Assembly (NCBI GenBank): GCA_946402705.1
Contig: CAMIXG010000001.1
Span: 1 to 64,000, forward strand
DNA from: an uncultured Tissierellia bacterium
GTDB lineage: Bacteria; Bacillota; Clostridia; Tissierellales; Tissierellaceae
DNA: 64,000 bases
Direction of reading: 5' to 3'
This document shows, in pieces, positions 44,779 to 54,800 of the stretch (position 1 is the stretch's first letter; every line of letters starts with the position of its first letter). Under the pieces are notes generated by a model. It made no database searches. It had not been told where the DNA came from and was given only the letters and a program-made list of their open reading frames with translations. The translations under genes were made by a program, and so were the position numbers.

Positions 44779-45273
44779 ATGCTGAATATAATATTTAATA
44801 TAGTTGGTATATTGTTTATAGGCTATGGTATTTTTATTCTGAGAACAAATAATAAAAATAAAGTTAGTAGTGCAAGTAATCCTGTAGATATGAATGATAT
44901 TAAGAATTTCAAAGAGGTACTAGAAGAAAAAACAACTAAAGAAGAGAGAAAAAAAGAAGAAAAAATGGTAGAAAGTAATATCTATACTGCAAATGTACTT
45001 AGGACAAACAAGCCAAGTGATATAGAAAAAACTGCTGATGAAGATAAAGCAGAAAATCTGGTAGATGAAAGCCACATAAAAACAGAATACAAGCCTAAGA
45101 GTATAATTATAGATACTAAGAGTAAACCAAATCTGCCAACTAAAGAAAAAAGCTTTAAAGATGAAGTTTTGTCTCTACATAAATTAGGTATAACTAGTGG
45201 AGAGATAGCTAAAAAAACTGGAAAATCAGTAAGAGAGATAGAAATAATCTTAAAAGTGAATAAAAGTATATAA
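44779..45273 (+). CDS. SwrB-like membrane protein with C-terminal helix-turn-helix
   Basis: A 164-residue protein in the place of Bacillus swrB, the last gene of fla/che. One N-terminal membrane segment (about 2-22, LNIIFNIVGILFIGYGIFIL), a charged disordered middle and a short C-terminal helix-turn-helix (VLSLHKLGITSGEIAKKTGKSVREIEII). SwrB promotes assembly of the flagellar export apparatus; equivalent function is inferred from position and layout, since the sequence itself is poorly conserved. Confidence 0.72.
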   Translation: MLNIIFNIVGILFIGYGIFILRTNNKNKVSSASNPVDMNDIKNFKEVLEEKTTKEERKKEEKMVESNIYTANVLRTNKPSDIEKTADEDKAENLVDESHIKTEYKPKSIIIDTKSKPNLPTKEKSFKDEVLSLHKLGITSGEIAKKTGKSVREIEIILKVNKSI

Positions 45274-45278
45274 AGTAT

Positions 45279-45307
45279 TTGAAAAAAATTTTTAATTATG
45301 GTAGAAT
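45279..45307 (+). promoter_or_regulatory. Promoter and leader of rpsB
   Basis: TTGAAA at 45279-45284, a 17-bp spacer and TAGAAT at 45302-45307. It lies directly after the fla/che operon, with no terminator between. The leader (about 45314-45413) has weak pairing options (CACA/TGTG and TTTAC/GTAAA) and may hold an S2 autoregulatory site, but I cannot show one. Confidence 0.65.
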
Positions 45308-45413
45308 AGTAAAGGTGATTAATACACACACTTTATGAGGTAAGTAGTTTGTGCCTATTAGGTTCTATTTACTAGAGAGTAAAGTGGAGGAAAAAAACAT
45401 GGAGGTGAAGGTA

Positions 45414-46151
45414 ATGTCAGTAATATCAATGAAAAATTTATTAGAAGCTGGTGTTCACTTTGGACATCAAACTAGAAGATGGAATCCTAAAATGGCTCCG
45501 TATATATTTACAGAGAGAAATGGGATATACATTATTGACTTACAAAAAACAGTTAAAGAGGTAAACAATGCTTATGATTTCTTAAGAGAAGTTTCAGCAG
45601 AAGGTGGAGAAATCCTTTTCGTAGGAACTAAAAAACAAGCTCAAGAAGCTATAGAAAGCGAAGCAAAAAGATCAGGAATGCATTATGTAAATCAAAGATG
45701 GTTAGGTGGAATGTTAACTAACTATAAAACTATTAGAAAAAGAATAGACAGATTACATGAAATAGGAAGAATGGAAGAAGAAGGTCTTTTTGAAGTTCTA
45801 CCAAAATTTGAAGTTCTTGAATTAAAAAGAGAAGAAGAAAGATTAGAAAAATTCCTAGGCGGAATTAAAAACATGGAACGTGTACCAGATGCACTTTTCG
45901 TAGTTGACCCTAGAAAAGAGAAAATCGCTGTAAGAGAAGCTCAAATTTTAGGTATACCTGTAGTAGCTATAGTAGATACAAATTGTGATCCAGATCCAGT
46001 AGATTATGTTATACCAGGAAATGATGATGCAATTAGAGCTGTAAAATTACTTACAGAAACAATGGCAAATGCAGTTATAGAAGGTAAACAAGGCGAACAA
46101 ATGGCTGCAGCTGATGAAGCTGAAGTTAAAATAGAAGAAACAGTAGAGTAG
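45414..46151 (+). CDS. rpsB: 30S ribosomal protein S2
   Basis: Ribosomal protein S2, 245 residues. The start [27 protein letters not shown] is the family beginning, at ATG 45414 six bases after GGAGGTG. The frame stays open 63 bases upstream, including an ATG at 45399, but that part is leader. [24 protein letters not shown] is diagnostic. tsf follows, the universal pair. Confidence 0.98.
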   Translation: MSVISMKNLLEAGVHFGHQTRRWNPKMAPYIFTERNGIYIIDLQKTVKEVNNAYDFLREVSAEGGEILFVGTKKQAQEAIESEAKRSGMHYVNQRWLGGMLTNYKTIRKRIDRLHEIGRMEEEGLFEVLPKFEVLELKREEERLEKFLGGIKNMERVPDALFVVDPRKEKIAVREAQILGIPVVAIVDTNCDPDPVDYVIPGNDDAIRAVKLLTETMANAVIEGKQGEQMAAADEAEVKIEETVE

Positions 46152-46160
46152 TAAAAAACC

Positions 46161-46212
46161 AAGGTAAGAGTTCAAAAAAGTTAAGAAAACACTTTTTACT
46201 CTTACCTTTTTT
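46161..46212 (+). terminator. Terminator-like hairpin between rpsB and tsf
   Basis: An 11-bp perfect outer stem (46161-46171 with 46198-46208) and a 7-bp inner stem (46175-46181 with 46191-46197), then six T residues. It looks like a real intrinsic terminator or attenuator inside the rpsB-tsf unit, probably setting less tsf than rpsB. Confidence 0.75.
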
Positions 46213-46235
46213 AAAGAAAATAGGAGGAATGAAAG

Positions 46236-46886
46236 ATGAGTTTTGGAGCAGCAGAAGTAAAAGAATTGAGAGAAAAAACAGGAGCAGGAATGTTAGCATG
46301 TAGAAATGCTCTTAATGAAACAGATGGTAATATAGAAAAAGCAGTAGATTTATTAAGAGAAAAAGGTTTATCTACAGCAGCTAAAAAATCAAGCAGAGTT
46401 GCAGCTGAAGGTTTAGTAGAAGCTTATATACATGGTGGTAGAATAGGTGCTTTAGTTGAAGTTAACTCTGAAACTGATTATGTAGCTAAAAATGAAGAGT
46501 TTATACAATTTGTTAAAGATGTAGCTATGCATGTTGCAGCAGCTAATCCACAATATGTTTCAAGAAACGAAGTTCCAGCAGACGTTGTTGCTAGAGAAAG
46601 AGAAGTGTTAATACAACAAACTGTAAACGAAGGAAAACCTGAACATATAGCAGAAAAAATCGTTGAAGGAAGAATGGATAAATTCTTTGAACAAATTTGT
46701 TTATTAGAACAAGACTTCATAAAAGATCCTGATAAAACTATACAAGAACTTTTAAATGATAAAATAGCTAAAATCGGAGAAAACTTAGTAATAAGAAGAT
46801 TCTCAAGATTTGAAGTTGGAGAAGGTATAGAAGTAGAAGAAGAAGACTTTGCAGCAGAAGTTGCAAAACAAATGTCAGGAAACTAA
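46236..46886 (+). CDS. tsf: Elongation factor Ts
   Basis: Nucleotide exchange factor for EF-Tu, 216 residues. This is the short form with a single core subdomain, common in Clostridia. [37 protein letters not shown] and [14 protein letters not shown] are canonical. AGGAGG precedes the ATG. Confidence 0.98.
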   Translation: MSFGAAEVKELREKTGAGMLACRNALNETDGNIEKAVDLLREKGLSTAAKKSSRVAAEGLVEAYIHGGRIGALVEVNSETDYVAKNEEFIQFVKDVAMHVAAANPQYVSRNEVPADVVAREREVLIQQTVNEGKPEHIAEKIVEGRMDKFFEQICLLEQDFIKDPDKTIQELLNDKIAKIGENLVIRRFSRFEVGEGIEVEEEDFAAEVAKQMSGN

Positions 46887-46906
46887 TTAAAAATAGAAAT
46901 AAAAAT

Positions 46907-46936
46907 AATAGGAGAACTTTAATGAGTTCTCCTATT
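46907..46936 (+). other. Stem-loop between tsf and pyrH
   Basis: A 12-bp perfect stem (46907-46918 with 46925-46936), a 6-nt loop, and only TATTTAATA after it. It is a weak terminator or an mRNA end-protecting structure. A TATAAT at 46945-46950 just downstream could serve pyrH, but lacks a clear -35. Confidence 0.6.
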
Positions 46937-46974
46937 TAATAGTATATAATAGTATTTAGAGTGGGAGTGATTTA

Positions 46975-47688
46975 ATGGAGCCAGTATTTAAAAGAGTGGT
47001 CTTAAAAATTAGTGGAGAAGCATTAGCAGGAAGTAAAAAAACAGGTATAGATATAGAAACAGTGAACAAAATGGCACAAGAAGTAAAAAAAGCAGTAGAC
47101 CTTGGAGTTCAGGTTGCCATAGTTGTAGGTGGAGGTAATTTTTGGAGGGGCAGATCTTCTGAAGATTTAAGTAGAACTACATCTGATTATATAGGAATGC
47201 TTGGAACAGTGATGAATGGACTAGCTCTTAAAGATACTCTAGAAAATATTGGTGTTAAAACAAAGGTACAATCTGCAATAAATGTTAGCCAAGTTGCAGA
47301 ATTTTACACAAAATCTAATTGTATAGATTACTTAGAAAATGGAAATGTTGTAGTTTTTGCAGCTGGAACAGGTAATCCATATTTTTCTACAGATACAGCA
47401 GCAGCTCTTAGAGCAGCAGAAATAGGTGCTGAAGTTATATTATCTGGAAAAACTGGAGTGGATGGAGTATATGATGCAGATCCAAATCTTGTTGATGGTG
47501 CAAAGAAATTTGATGAATTGACATATATGGAAGTTTTAAATAAAGAGTTAAAAATAATGGATTCAACAGCTACATCACTTTGTATGGAAAATCATATTCC
47601 CCTATTGGTTTTTGGGATAGATGACCCAAATAATATAAATAGAGTTATATTGGGAGAAAAAATAGGAACAATTATTAAGGAGGGTTAA
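46975..47688 (+). CDS. pyrH: UMP kinase
   Basis: Phosphorylates UMP to UDP for pyrimidine nucleotide supply, 237 residues. [23 protein letters not shown], the [13 protein letters not shown] region and the uridine-site [17 protein letters not shown] are typical. It sits between tsf and frr in the conserved order. Confidence 0.98.
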   Translation: MEPVFKRVVLKISGEALAGSKKTGIDIETVNKMAQEVKKAVDLGVQVAIVVGGGNFWRGRSSEDLSRTTSDYIGMLGTVMNGLALKDTLENIGVKTKVQSAINVSQVAEFYTKSNCIDYLENGNVVVFAAGTGNPYFSTDTAAALRAAEIGAEVILSGKTGVDGVYDADPNLVDGAKKFDELTYMEVLNKELKIMDSTATSLCMENHIPLLVFGIDDPNNINRVILGEKIGTIIKEG

Positions 47689-47690
47689 TT

Positions 47691-48248
47691 ATGTATTTAG
47701 ATGCACATAAAGATGCTGAGTCTAGAATGCAGTCATCAATAGAATCTTTTAAAATGGAAATACAATCTATTAGAGCAGGAAGAGCTAATCCTACCATATT
47801 AGATAGGGTTACAGTTGATTACTTTGGTCAACAAACTCCACTTAATCAAACTGCTAACATATCAGCTCCAGAGCCAAGAATGTTAGTTATACAACCATGG
47901 GATGTAAACCTAATACCTGATATTGAAAAAAGTATACTACAATCAGATTTAGGACTTAATCCTTCAAATGATGGTAAGTTAATTAGAATAGCAATACCAG
48001 CCCTTACTGAAGAGAGAAGAAAAGACTTAATAAAAGTAGTTGGTAAGGATAGTGAAGGTGCTAAAATAGCAATAAGAAATATTCGTAGAGATCAAATGGA
48101 TGTTCTTAAAAAAATGGAAAAAGATAAAGAGTTAAGTGAAGATGAACTTAAAAAAGCAGAAGATAAAATGCAAGATATTACAAATAAATTCATAAAAGAA
48201 GTAGAAAATATCACAGCTCAAAAAGAAGCAGAATTAACAGAGATATAA
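47691..48248 (+). CDS. frr: Ribosome recycling factor
   Basis: Splits post-termination ribosomes with EF-G. It has 185 residues. IRAGRANPTILDRVTVDYFG, MLVIQPWDV and IPALTEERRKDLIKVV are family marks. It begins 2 bp after pyrH and ends at a terminator. Confidence 0.98.
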   Translation: MYLDAHKDAESRMQSSIESFKMEIQSIRAGRANPTILDRVTVDYFGQQTPLNQTANISAPEPRMLVIQPWDVNLIPDIEKSILQSDLGLNPSNDGKLIRIAIPALTEERRKDLIKVVGKDSEGAKIAIRNIRRDQMDVLKKMEKDKELSEDELKKAEDKMQDITNKFIKEVENITAQKEAELTEI

Positions 48249-48253
48249 AACTT

Positions 48254-48282
48254 ACCCTTCATATTTTGTGGAGGGTTTTTTT
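48254..48282 (+). terminator. Intrinsic terminator after frr
   Basis: A stem of nine pairs (48254-48262 with 48268-48276, including two G-T pairs), a 5-nt loop and seven T residues (48276-48282). Confidence 0.8.
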
Positions 48283-48298
48283 GATAAAGAGGTGAAGT

Positions 48299-49024
48299 AT
48301 GGAAAATTATAATTTGCTAGATAAGGATTTAATGCCTAAACATGTAGGTATAATAATGGATGGAAATGGTAGATGGGCTAAAAAAAGAGGTCTTGCTAGA
48401 AGTTTTGGACATAAAGAAGGTATGAAAAGGGTAATAGATATAGTAGAGGCATCTGTAGAACTAGATATAAAATCTCTGACTTTATATGCTTTTTCAACAG
48501 AAAACTGGAAGAGACCAGAAGAAGAAGTAAGTGGTATAATGAATCTACTAGTTATATTTATTAATAATGAATTAAGTAGATTAGTAAATAATAATGTTAA
48601 ACTAAATGTTATGGGTGATATATCTAGGCTTCCAGACTTATCCAGAAATTCAGTTGAAAAAGCCTTACTCAAAACCAGTAAAAATACTGGACTTATTTTA
48701 AATATAGCACTTAATTATGGAGGACAAACTGAGATTGTAAGGGCAGCTAAAGCCATAGCAGAGGAATATAAAGAGGGAAAGCTAGATTTAGATAAACTAG
48801 ATGAAGATAGTTTTGCAGATTATTTATATACAAAAGGACAGTTTATGCCAGATTTAATAATTAGACCAAGTGGAGAACTTAGAATAAGTAATTTTATGTT
48901 GTATCAAATAGCCTATAGTGAGTTTTATTTTGCAGATGTACTTTGGCCTGATTTTTCTAAAGATGAGTATGTAAAAGCCATACTTGGCTTTCAAAAAAGA
49001 GATAGAAGATATGGAGGTGTATAA
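48299..49024 (+). CDS. uppS: Undecaprenyl diphosphate synthase
   Basis: Makes the C55 carrier lipid for cell-wall synthesis. It has 241 residues. D21 in IIMDGNGRWA is the catalytic aspartate. SFGHKEGMKRV, LYAFSTENWKRP and the C-terminal RPSGELRISNFMLYQIAYSE are cis-prenyltransferase motifs. The stop overlaps the cdsA start by one base. Confidence 0.98.
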   Translation: MENYNLLDKDLMPKHVGIIMDGNGRWAKKRGLARSFGHKEGMKRVIDIVEASVELDIKSLTLYAFSTENWKRPEEEVSGIMNLLVIFINNELSRLVNNNVKLNVMGDISRLPDLSRNSVEKALLKTSKNTGLILNIALNYGGQTEIVRAAKAIAEEYKEGKLDLDKLDEDSFADYLYTKGQFMPDLIIRPSGELRISNFMLYQIAYSEFYFADVLWPDFSKDEYVKAILGFQKRDRRYGGV

Positions 49025-49812
49025 TGAAAGACTTAAAAGTTAGGGTCACTAGTGGAGTTATAGGGACTATTTTAATGATTTTAGTCGTTAAGATGGGTAA
49101 TCCTATTTTATCTATAGCAGTTGCTCTATTTTCCTTGATAGGGATGAAAGAGCTATTTAATGCCTTTGAAAACAAGGGATTAAAACCATTAAGAGTTAGT
49201 GCTTATACCATAGTTGTTTTATCTTATGCTTTTGGTATGATGACAAAATTACCTAATAATAATTTACATATGCAATTATTTATAACTATAATATCTATGT
49301 ATTTTTTAATTATGCTATTAACTAAGAAATATAAGGTTGAAGACGTTGGAGTTACAATGTTAAGCTTATTTTATATTCCATTTTTATTTTCATATCTAGC
49401 TAGACTGGGTGGAAGTATATATATATGGTTAATATTCTTAGTAGCATTTGGAACAGACACTTTTGCCTATTTTGCTGGAAATTTATTTGGAAAACATAAA
49501 TTATGTCCAGAAATAAGTCCTAATAAAACTGTAGAAGGATTTGTAGGTGGTATAGTTGGAAGTGTTTTACTAACTATGATATATTGTTATTTAGTTGGTG
49601 TAACTAATATAATGTTGTATATACCAATGGCAATTATAGCATCTATGATATCTCAATCAGGAGATTTAGTAGCATCAGTTATAAAGAGATATACAGGAAT
49701 AAAAGATTATGGAAAATTAATACCAGGACATGGTGGAATACTTGATAGGTTTGATAGTGTAATATTTACATCACCTGTAATATTCTACTATATAGAATTA
49801 ATAATAAAATAA
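49024..49812 (+). CDS. cdsA: Phosphatidate cytidylyltransferase
   Basis: Makes CDP-diacylglycerol for phospholipids. It has 262 residues with many membrane segments. The family signature lies near the C-terminus: SQSGDLVASVIKRYTGIKDYGKLIPGHGGILDRFDS. TFAYFAGNLFGKHKLCPEISPNKTVEGFVGG is also typical. It is followed directly by rseP; dxr is not between them. Confidence 0.97.
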   Translation: MKDLKVRVTSGVIGTILMILVVKMGNPILSIAVALFSLIGMKELFNAFENKGLKPLRVSAYTIVVLSYAFGMMTKLPNNNLHMQLFITIISMYFLIMLLTKKYKVEDVGVTMLSLFYIPFLFSYLARLGGSIYIWLIFLVAFGTDTFAYFAGNLFGKHKLCPEISPNKTVEGFVGGIVGSVLLTMIYCYLVGVTNIMLYIPMAIIASMISQSGDLVASVIKRYTGIKDYGKLIPGHGGILDRFDSVIFTSPVIFYYIELIIK

Positions 49813-49823
49813 GGTGGTGACAT

Positions 49824-50804
49824 ATGTTAACTGCAATTGCATCAATTTGTATTTTTTTAGTAGTTGTTTTAATACATGAGGCAGGTCATTTTTTCATGGC
49901 TAAATCTGTTGGAATAAGGGTTAATGAGTTTTCAATAGGTATGGGGCCTAAGGTGTATCAAAAGGAAAAGAATGAAACAAAATACTCTTTAAGACTTTTG
50001 CCAATAGGCGGTTATGTAAGTATGGAGGGTGAAGATGAAGAATCAACAGATCCTAATAGTTTCAATAATGCATCTGTTTGGAGTAGAATAAAGGTTATTG
50101 TAGCTGGTGCCTTAATGAATTTTGTACTTGCTATAGTGCTACTTACAATAGTATCCTTTGCCATTGGAACACCTACTACAGAAATAGAGAAGTCTTTTAA
50201 TGAGAAACTGATGGCTGGAGATAAGATTGTTTCAATTAATCAGGTTGAAATAAAAAAATGGGAAGATATAACAAAAACTATCTCTAAATCAGATAAAAAT
50301 AAGAATTTACAATTTGTCGTTAATAGGGACAAAGAAAATATAAATATAGATATAGAACCAAAAATAGAAGATGGTAAAATAATAGTTGGTATACAGCCAA
50401 AGATGGAAAAAAATATTTTAACGGCAATAAAAAATGGTTTTATGCAGACAAAAATGTTCTTAATGGCCATGTTTGAGTTTATTGGAAATGTATTTCAAGG
50501 ACAGGTTAAGACAAATGATATTTCTGGACCTGTAGGTGTGGTGAAAGAGATAGGAAATGCAACAAAAATGGGAGTCTTTAATGTACTTTTACTTGCTGCA
50601 TTCATATCTGTTAACCTAGGATTTTTTAATCTACTACCTATACCAGCACTTGATGGTGGAAGATTATTATTTTTAATAATAGAACTTGTTAGGGGAAAAC
50701 CTATAGACTCAAATAAGGAAGGCATGGTTCATTTTGTTGGTTTTATAGTTTTAATGAGTTTAATTTTATTTATAACCTATAAGGATATAGTGAAGCTGTT
50801 TTAA
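49824..50804 (+). CDS. rseP: RseP/RasP site-2 intramembrane metalloprotease
   Basis: Cleaves membrane-bound anti-sigma factors and signal peptide remnants. It has 326 residues. The zinc motif is H18-E19-A-G-H22 in the first membrane helix. A single PDZ domain lies at about 125-195, and the second metal motif NLLPIPALDGGR is near residue 275. GGYVSMEGEDE follows the first helix as in the family. Confidence 0.97.
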   Translation: MLTAIASICIFLVVVLIHEAGHFFMAKSVGIRVNEFSIGMGPKVYQKEKNETKYSLRLLPIGGYVSMEGEDEESTDPNSFNNASVWSRIKVIVAGALMNFVLAIVLLTIVSFAIGTPTTEIEKSFNEKLMAGDKIVSINQVEIKKWEDITKTISKSDKNKNLQFVVNRDKENINIDIEPKIEDGKIIVGIQPKMEKNILTAIKNGFMQTKMFLMAMFEFIGNVFQGQVKTNDISGPVGVVKEIGNATKMGVFNVLLLAAFISVNLGFFNLLPIPALDGGRLLFLIIELVRGKPIDSNKEGMVHFVGFIVLMSLILFITYKDIVKLF

Positions 50805-50818
50805 TAAAGGAGAAATCT

Positions 50819-51859
50819 ATGAATACAAGAGTTATAACAGTTGGTGATGTAAAAGTTGGAGGAGATAATCCAATAGCTATTCAATCCATGACCAACACAA
50901 AAACTAAAGATATAGAAGCAACAATAAAACAAATCAAAGAACTTGAAAAAGAAGGTTGCAATATAGTAAGGATGGCTATAACTGACTTAGAAGATGCCAA
51001 AGCCATTCCAGAGATAAAAAAAGAAATTACTATACCAATAATAGCAGATGTGCAATTTGATTATAAATTAGCCCTATATGCCATAGAAAACGGAGTTGAT
51101 GGACTTAGATTAAATCCAGGTAATATTGGAGCTAAGGAGAGAGTAGAAGAAGTGGTAGCTGCTTGTAAGGCGAAAAATATATCTATTAGGGTTGGAGTAA
51201 ATGCAGGTTCCATAAAGCAAGAGTTTTTAGATAGGTATAAGGGTGTAAATGAGGATTCTATGGTTTACTCTGCCCTAGAACAAGTTGAAATTCTAGAAGA
51301 TTTAGGTTTTTATGATATAAAGATATCCTTAAAAGCCAGTAATGTGGATTTAACTGTAAAGGCAAATAGAAAGATGAGAGAGCTTAGAGACTACCCTTTA
51401 CATTTGGGAATAACAGAATCTGGACCCATATTTCAAGGTAGTATAAAATCGTCAGTTGGACTTGGGATTTTACTATATGAAAATATAGGAGAGACTATAA
51501 GGGTTTCTCTTACAGGAAATCCAGTAGATGAGATTAAGGTAGCTAAGGAGATACTTCGTTCTCTAGGACTCTATAAAAAAGGTATAGAAATCATATCTTG
51601 CCCTACTTGTGCCAGAACAAATATAGATTTAATGAAGATAGTAAATAAGGCTGATGAAATATTTAAGGATATAGATAAAAACATAAAGGTTGCCATTATG
51701 GGGTGTGTTGTTAATGGACCTGGAGAGGCAAGGGAAGCAGATATTGGAATAGCTGGAGGAAATGGAGAAGGAATTATATTTAAAAAAGGTGAAATCCTTA
51801 GAAAAGTAAGAGAAGAAGATTTATTAGAAGCTCTAGTAGAAGAAATAGAAAGCTTATAG
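50819..51859 (+). CDS. ispG: 4-hydroxy-3-methylbut-2-en-1-yl diphosphate synthase
   Basis: Iron-sulfur enzyme of the MEP isoprenoid pathway, converting MEcPP to HMBPP. It has 346 residues. The N-terminal TIM barrel has PIAIQSMTNTKTKD. The C-terminal cluster cysteines lie in ISCPTCARTNID and IMGCVVNGPGEAREADIGIAGG. Its presence shows the MEP pathway, although dxr is missing nearby. Confidence 0.97.
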   Translation: MNTRVITVGDVKVGGDNPIAIQSMTNTKTKDIEATIKQIKELEKEGCNIVRMAITDLEDAKAIPEIKKEITIPIIADVQFDYKLALYAIENGVDGLRLNPGNIGAKERVEEVVAACKAKNISIRVGVNAGSIKQEFLDRYKGVNEDSMVYSALEQVEILEDLGFYDIKISLKASNVDLTVKANRKMRELRDYPLHLGITESGPIFQGSIKSSVGLGILLYENIGETIRVSLTGNPVDEIKVAKEILRSLGLYKKGIEIISCPTCARTNIDLMKIVNKADEIFKDIDKNIKVAIMGCVVNGPGEAREADIGIAGGNGEGIIFKKGEILRKVREEDLLEALVEEIESL

Positions 51860-51871
51860 GTAAGGGATATT

Positions 51872-54800
51872 ATGAACAATGATATGAAAAATTCAAAACT
51901 AAATTTAACTATGATCAAACTTGGAATATCTATAGAAAAAGTATTATTAGATAAAACTAATAAATCTTTATCTATAGATTTTTTAGCTGAAAAATTAATA
52001 ATGAATGAAAATTATATGGAATTAAGAGAACTTTTTAGAGAAGAACTAGATGGCATGGAAATAGAATTTAATACTTTTTATTCAGTAGGTGGAACAGAAG
52101 AAGATAAGATAAACTTTTATCTACCTAAAATAAGAGAGATAATAATGCTGTATATGACTTCTAGTAAGGCTTGGATAGAAGAGCTTGAGATAAAACTGGA
52201 AAATAATAAACTTATGGTCTACTCTCCAAATAATATAGCTTATGAAATGCTTTGCAGAAATGGACTGGGGAAAAAAATATCAACAAGTATTGCCAAGGAA
52301 ATAAATATGAACTTGGAAGTGGAGTTCTCAAATGAAAAGATAGTTGTGAATAAGGACTTTTTAGAAGAAGCTATAGAAGAGGAAAAAGAACTTGCAGCCA
52401 AGGCTATGGCAGAATTACCTAAGGTTATTGAGAAAAAAGATGGAGATAGGGAAATAAAAATCTCTAAAAACTACAAATTTGGTAAGTATGTAGATAGGGA
52501 GATAACACCAGTTAAGGAAATTAGCCTACAATCTGGAAGTGTATCCATACAAGGCTTTATTTTTGATATAGAAGTAAAAGAAATAAAAAATAATAAGAAG
52601 ATAATAACTTATAACATAACAGACTTGCAGGATTCCATAGGTATGAAAATTTTCCTTAAAAATGAAGATGCAGATGAATTTTTAGCAAATGTTAAGGAAG
52701 ATGCTTATGTTCTAGTTCAGGGTGACGTGGTTTATGATGATTTTTCTAGAAGAACCTTAATAATGCTCAAACACTTACAACTAAAAGTAGAGGAAAAGAA
52801 GATAGATACTTCTGATGAGAAGAGGGTGGAACTTCACCTTCATACAAAGATGAGTTCTATGGATGGAATTGTAAGTATAAAAAAACTAGTTAAGACCTTA
52901 GAAGCTTGGGGACATAAGTCTATTGCCATAACAGATCATGGTGTGGTTCAAGGTTTTCCAGAGATGCTAAATGAAACTAGAAATAGTGATATAAAGGTTA
53001 TCTATGGTGTTGAAGGATATTTAATCAATGACAGAAAGGAAATAGTTATTAATTATACAGATAAATTTAATAACTATGTTATTTTTGATATTGAAACAAC
53101 TGGACTTTCCAATAAGAATAATAAGATAACAGAAATAGGAGCTATAAAGCTTGATGAGAATGGAAATATAATAGATAATTTTAGCCAATTGGTAAATCCA
53201 GAAGTTGAAATACCAGAGTTTATAACAGAACTTACAGGGATAACAGATGCAATGGTGGCAGATGAACCTACTATAGAACCAGTTATAAAAGAATTTTATG
53301 ATTTTATAGAGGATTCTGTTTTAGTTGCTCATAACTCAACTTTCGATATAGGATTTATTAGGGAAAACCTTAAAAAGGTAAAATTGAGTATAGATAATCC
53401 TGTTTTAGATACCTTGGAACTTTCCAGAGCAAGTTTTCCAAGTCTTAAAAACCACAAGCTAAATACTCTGGCTAAATATTTAAATGTATCCTTAGAAAAT
53501 CACCATAGGGCTGTAGATGATGCCAAGGCTACAACTGATATATTTCTTAAGATATTAGAGATACATAATGTAACTAATATTAAAAATATAAAACAGTTAA
53601 ATAGTATAGACTCAGGAGATAGTGCTTTAAAAGATAGACCTTATCATGTGGTTATTTTAGCCAAAGATTTAGAAGGTCTTAAAAACCTTTATAAACTAAT
53701 ATCTAAATCGCATATGGACTACTTCTATAGACAGCCTAGAATACCAAAATCACTTTTACAAGAGTATCGAAAGGGCCTTATGATTAGTAATGCCTGTAGC
53801 TCAGGTGAATTATTTCAAGCCATATTAAATAACAAGGTAGATGAAGAAATAGAAAAGATAGCCAAATTTTATGATTATTTAGAGATACAGCCTATTGAAA
53901 ATAATGACTATTTATTAAGAGAAGGAATAATGACTAGGGAACAACTTCAAGATGTAAATAGAAAAATTATACAGCTGGCTGATAAGTTTGGAAAATTAGT
54001 CGTGGCAACTGGAGATGTTCACTTCTTAAATCCAGAGGATGAAATCTATAGAAGGATACTTATGGCAGGACAGGGATTCAAAGATGCAGAAGATCAAGCA
54101 CCTTTATACTTAAAAACAACAGAAGAGATGCTAGATGATTTTGCGTATTTAGGTGAAGATTTAGCTAGGAAGGTTGTCATAGAAAATACCAATAAAATTA
54201 GTGACATGATAGAAAAAATTGTGCCTATACCTAGTGGAACCTATCCTCCTATAATAGAAGGCTCAGAAGATGAACTGAAAAAAATAACCTATGAAAAGGC
54301 CTATGAAATGTATGGGAATCCTTTGCCAGAAATAGTTGAGAAAAGGCTTGATAGGGAGTTGACATCTATAATTAAAAATGGATATTCTGTCATGTATATA
54401 ATAGCTCAAAAATTAGTGTGGAAATCTTTGGCAGATGGATATTTAGTTGGGTCAAGGGGATCTGTAGGATCATCTTTTGCTGCAACTATGAGTGGTATAA
54501 CAGAGATAAATCCATTAGCTCCCCACTATTTATGTAAAAAATGTAGGTATAGTGAGTTTTTTGATAGTGCAGATGTAGCATCTGGAGCAGATTTACCTGA
54601 TAAAAAATGTCCAGATTGTGGAGAAGAGTTAACTAAGGACGGACATGATATACCCTTTGAAGTATTTTTAGGTTTTGATGGAGATAAGGAACCAGATATA
54701 GATTTAAACTTTGCGGGAGAATATCAAAGTGTTGCCCATCAGTATACAGAAGAGCTTTTTGGTAAGGGTTATGTTTTTAGGGCTGGAACTATAGGTACTA

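Noticed and set aside
45351-45413. Upstream extension of rpsB, including an ATG at 45399
   Set aside because: S2 proteins start at MSVISMK; the upstream part is leader, and GGAGGTG sits just before 45414.
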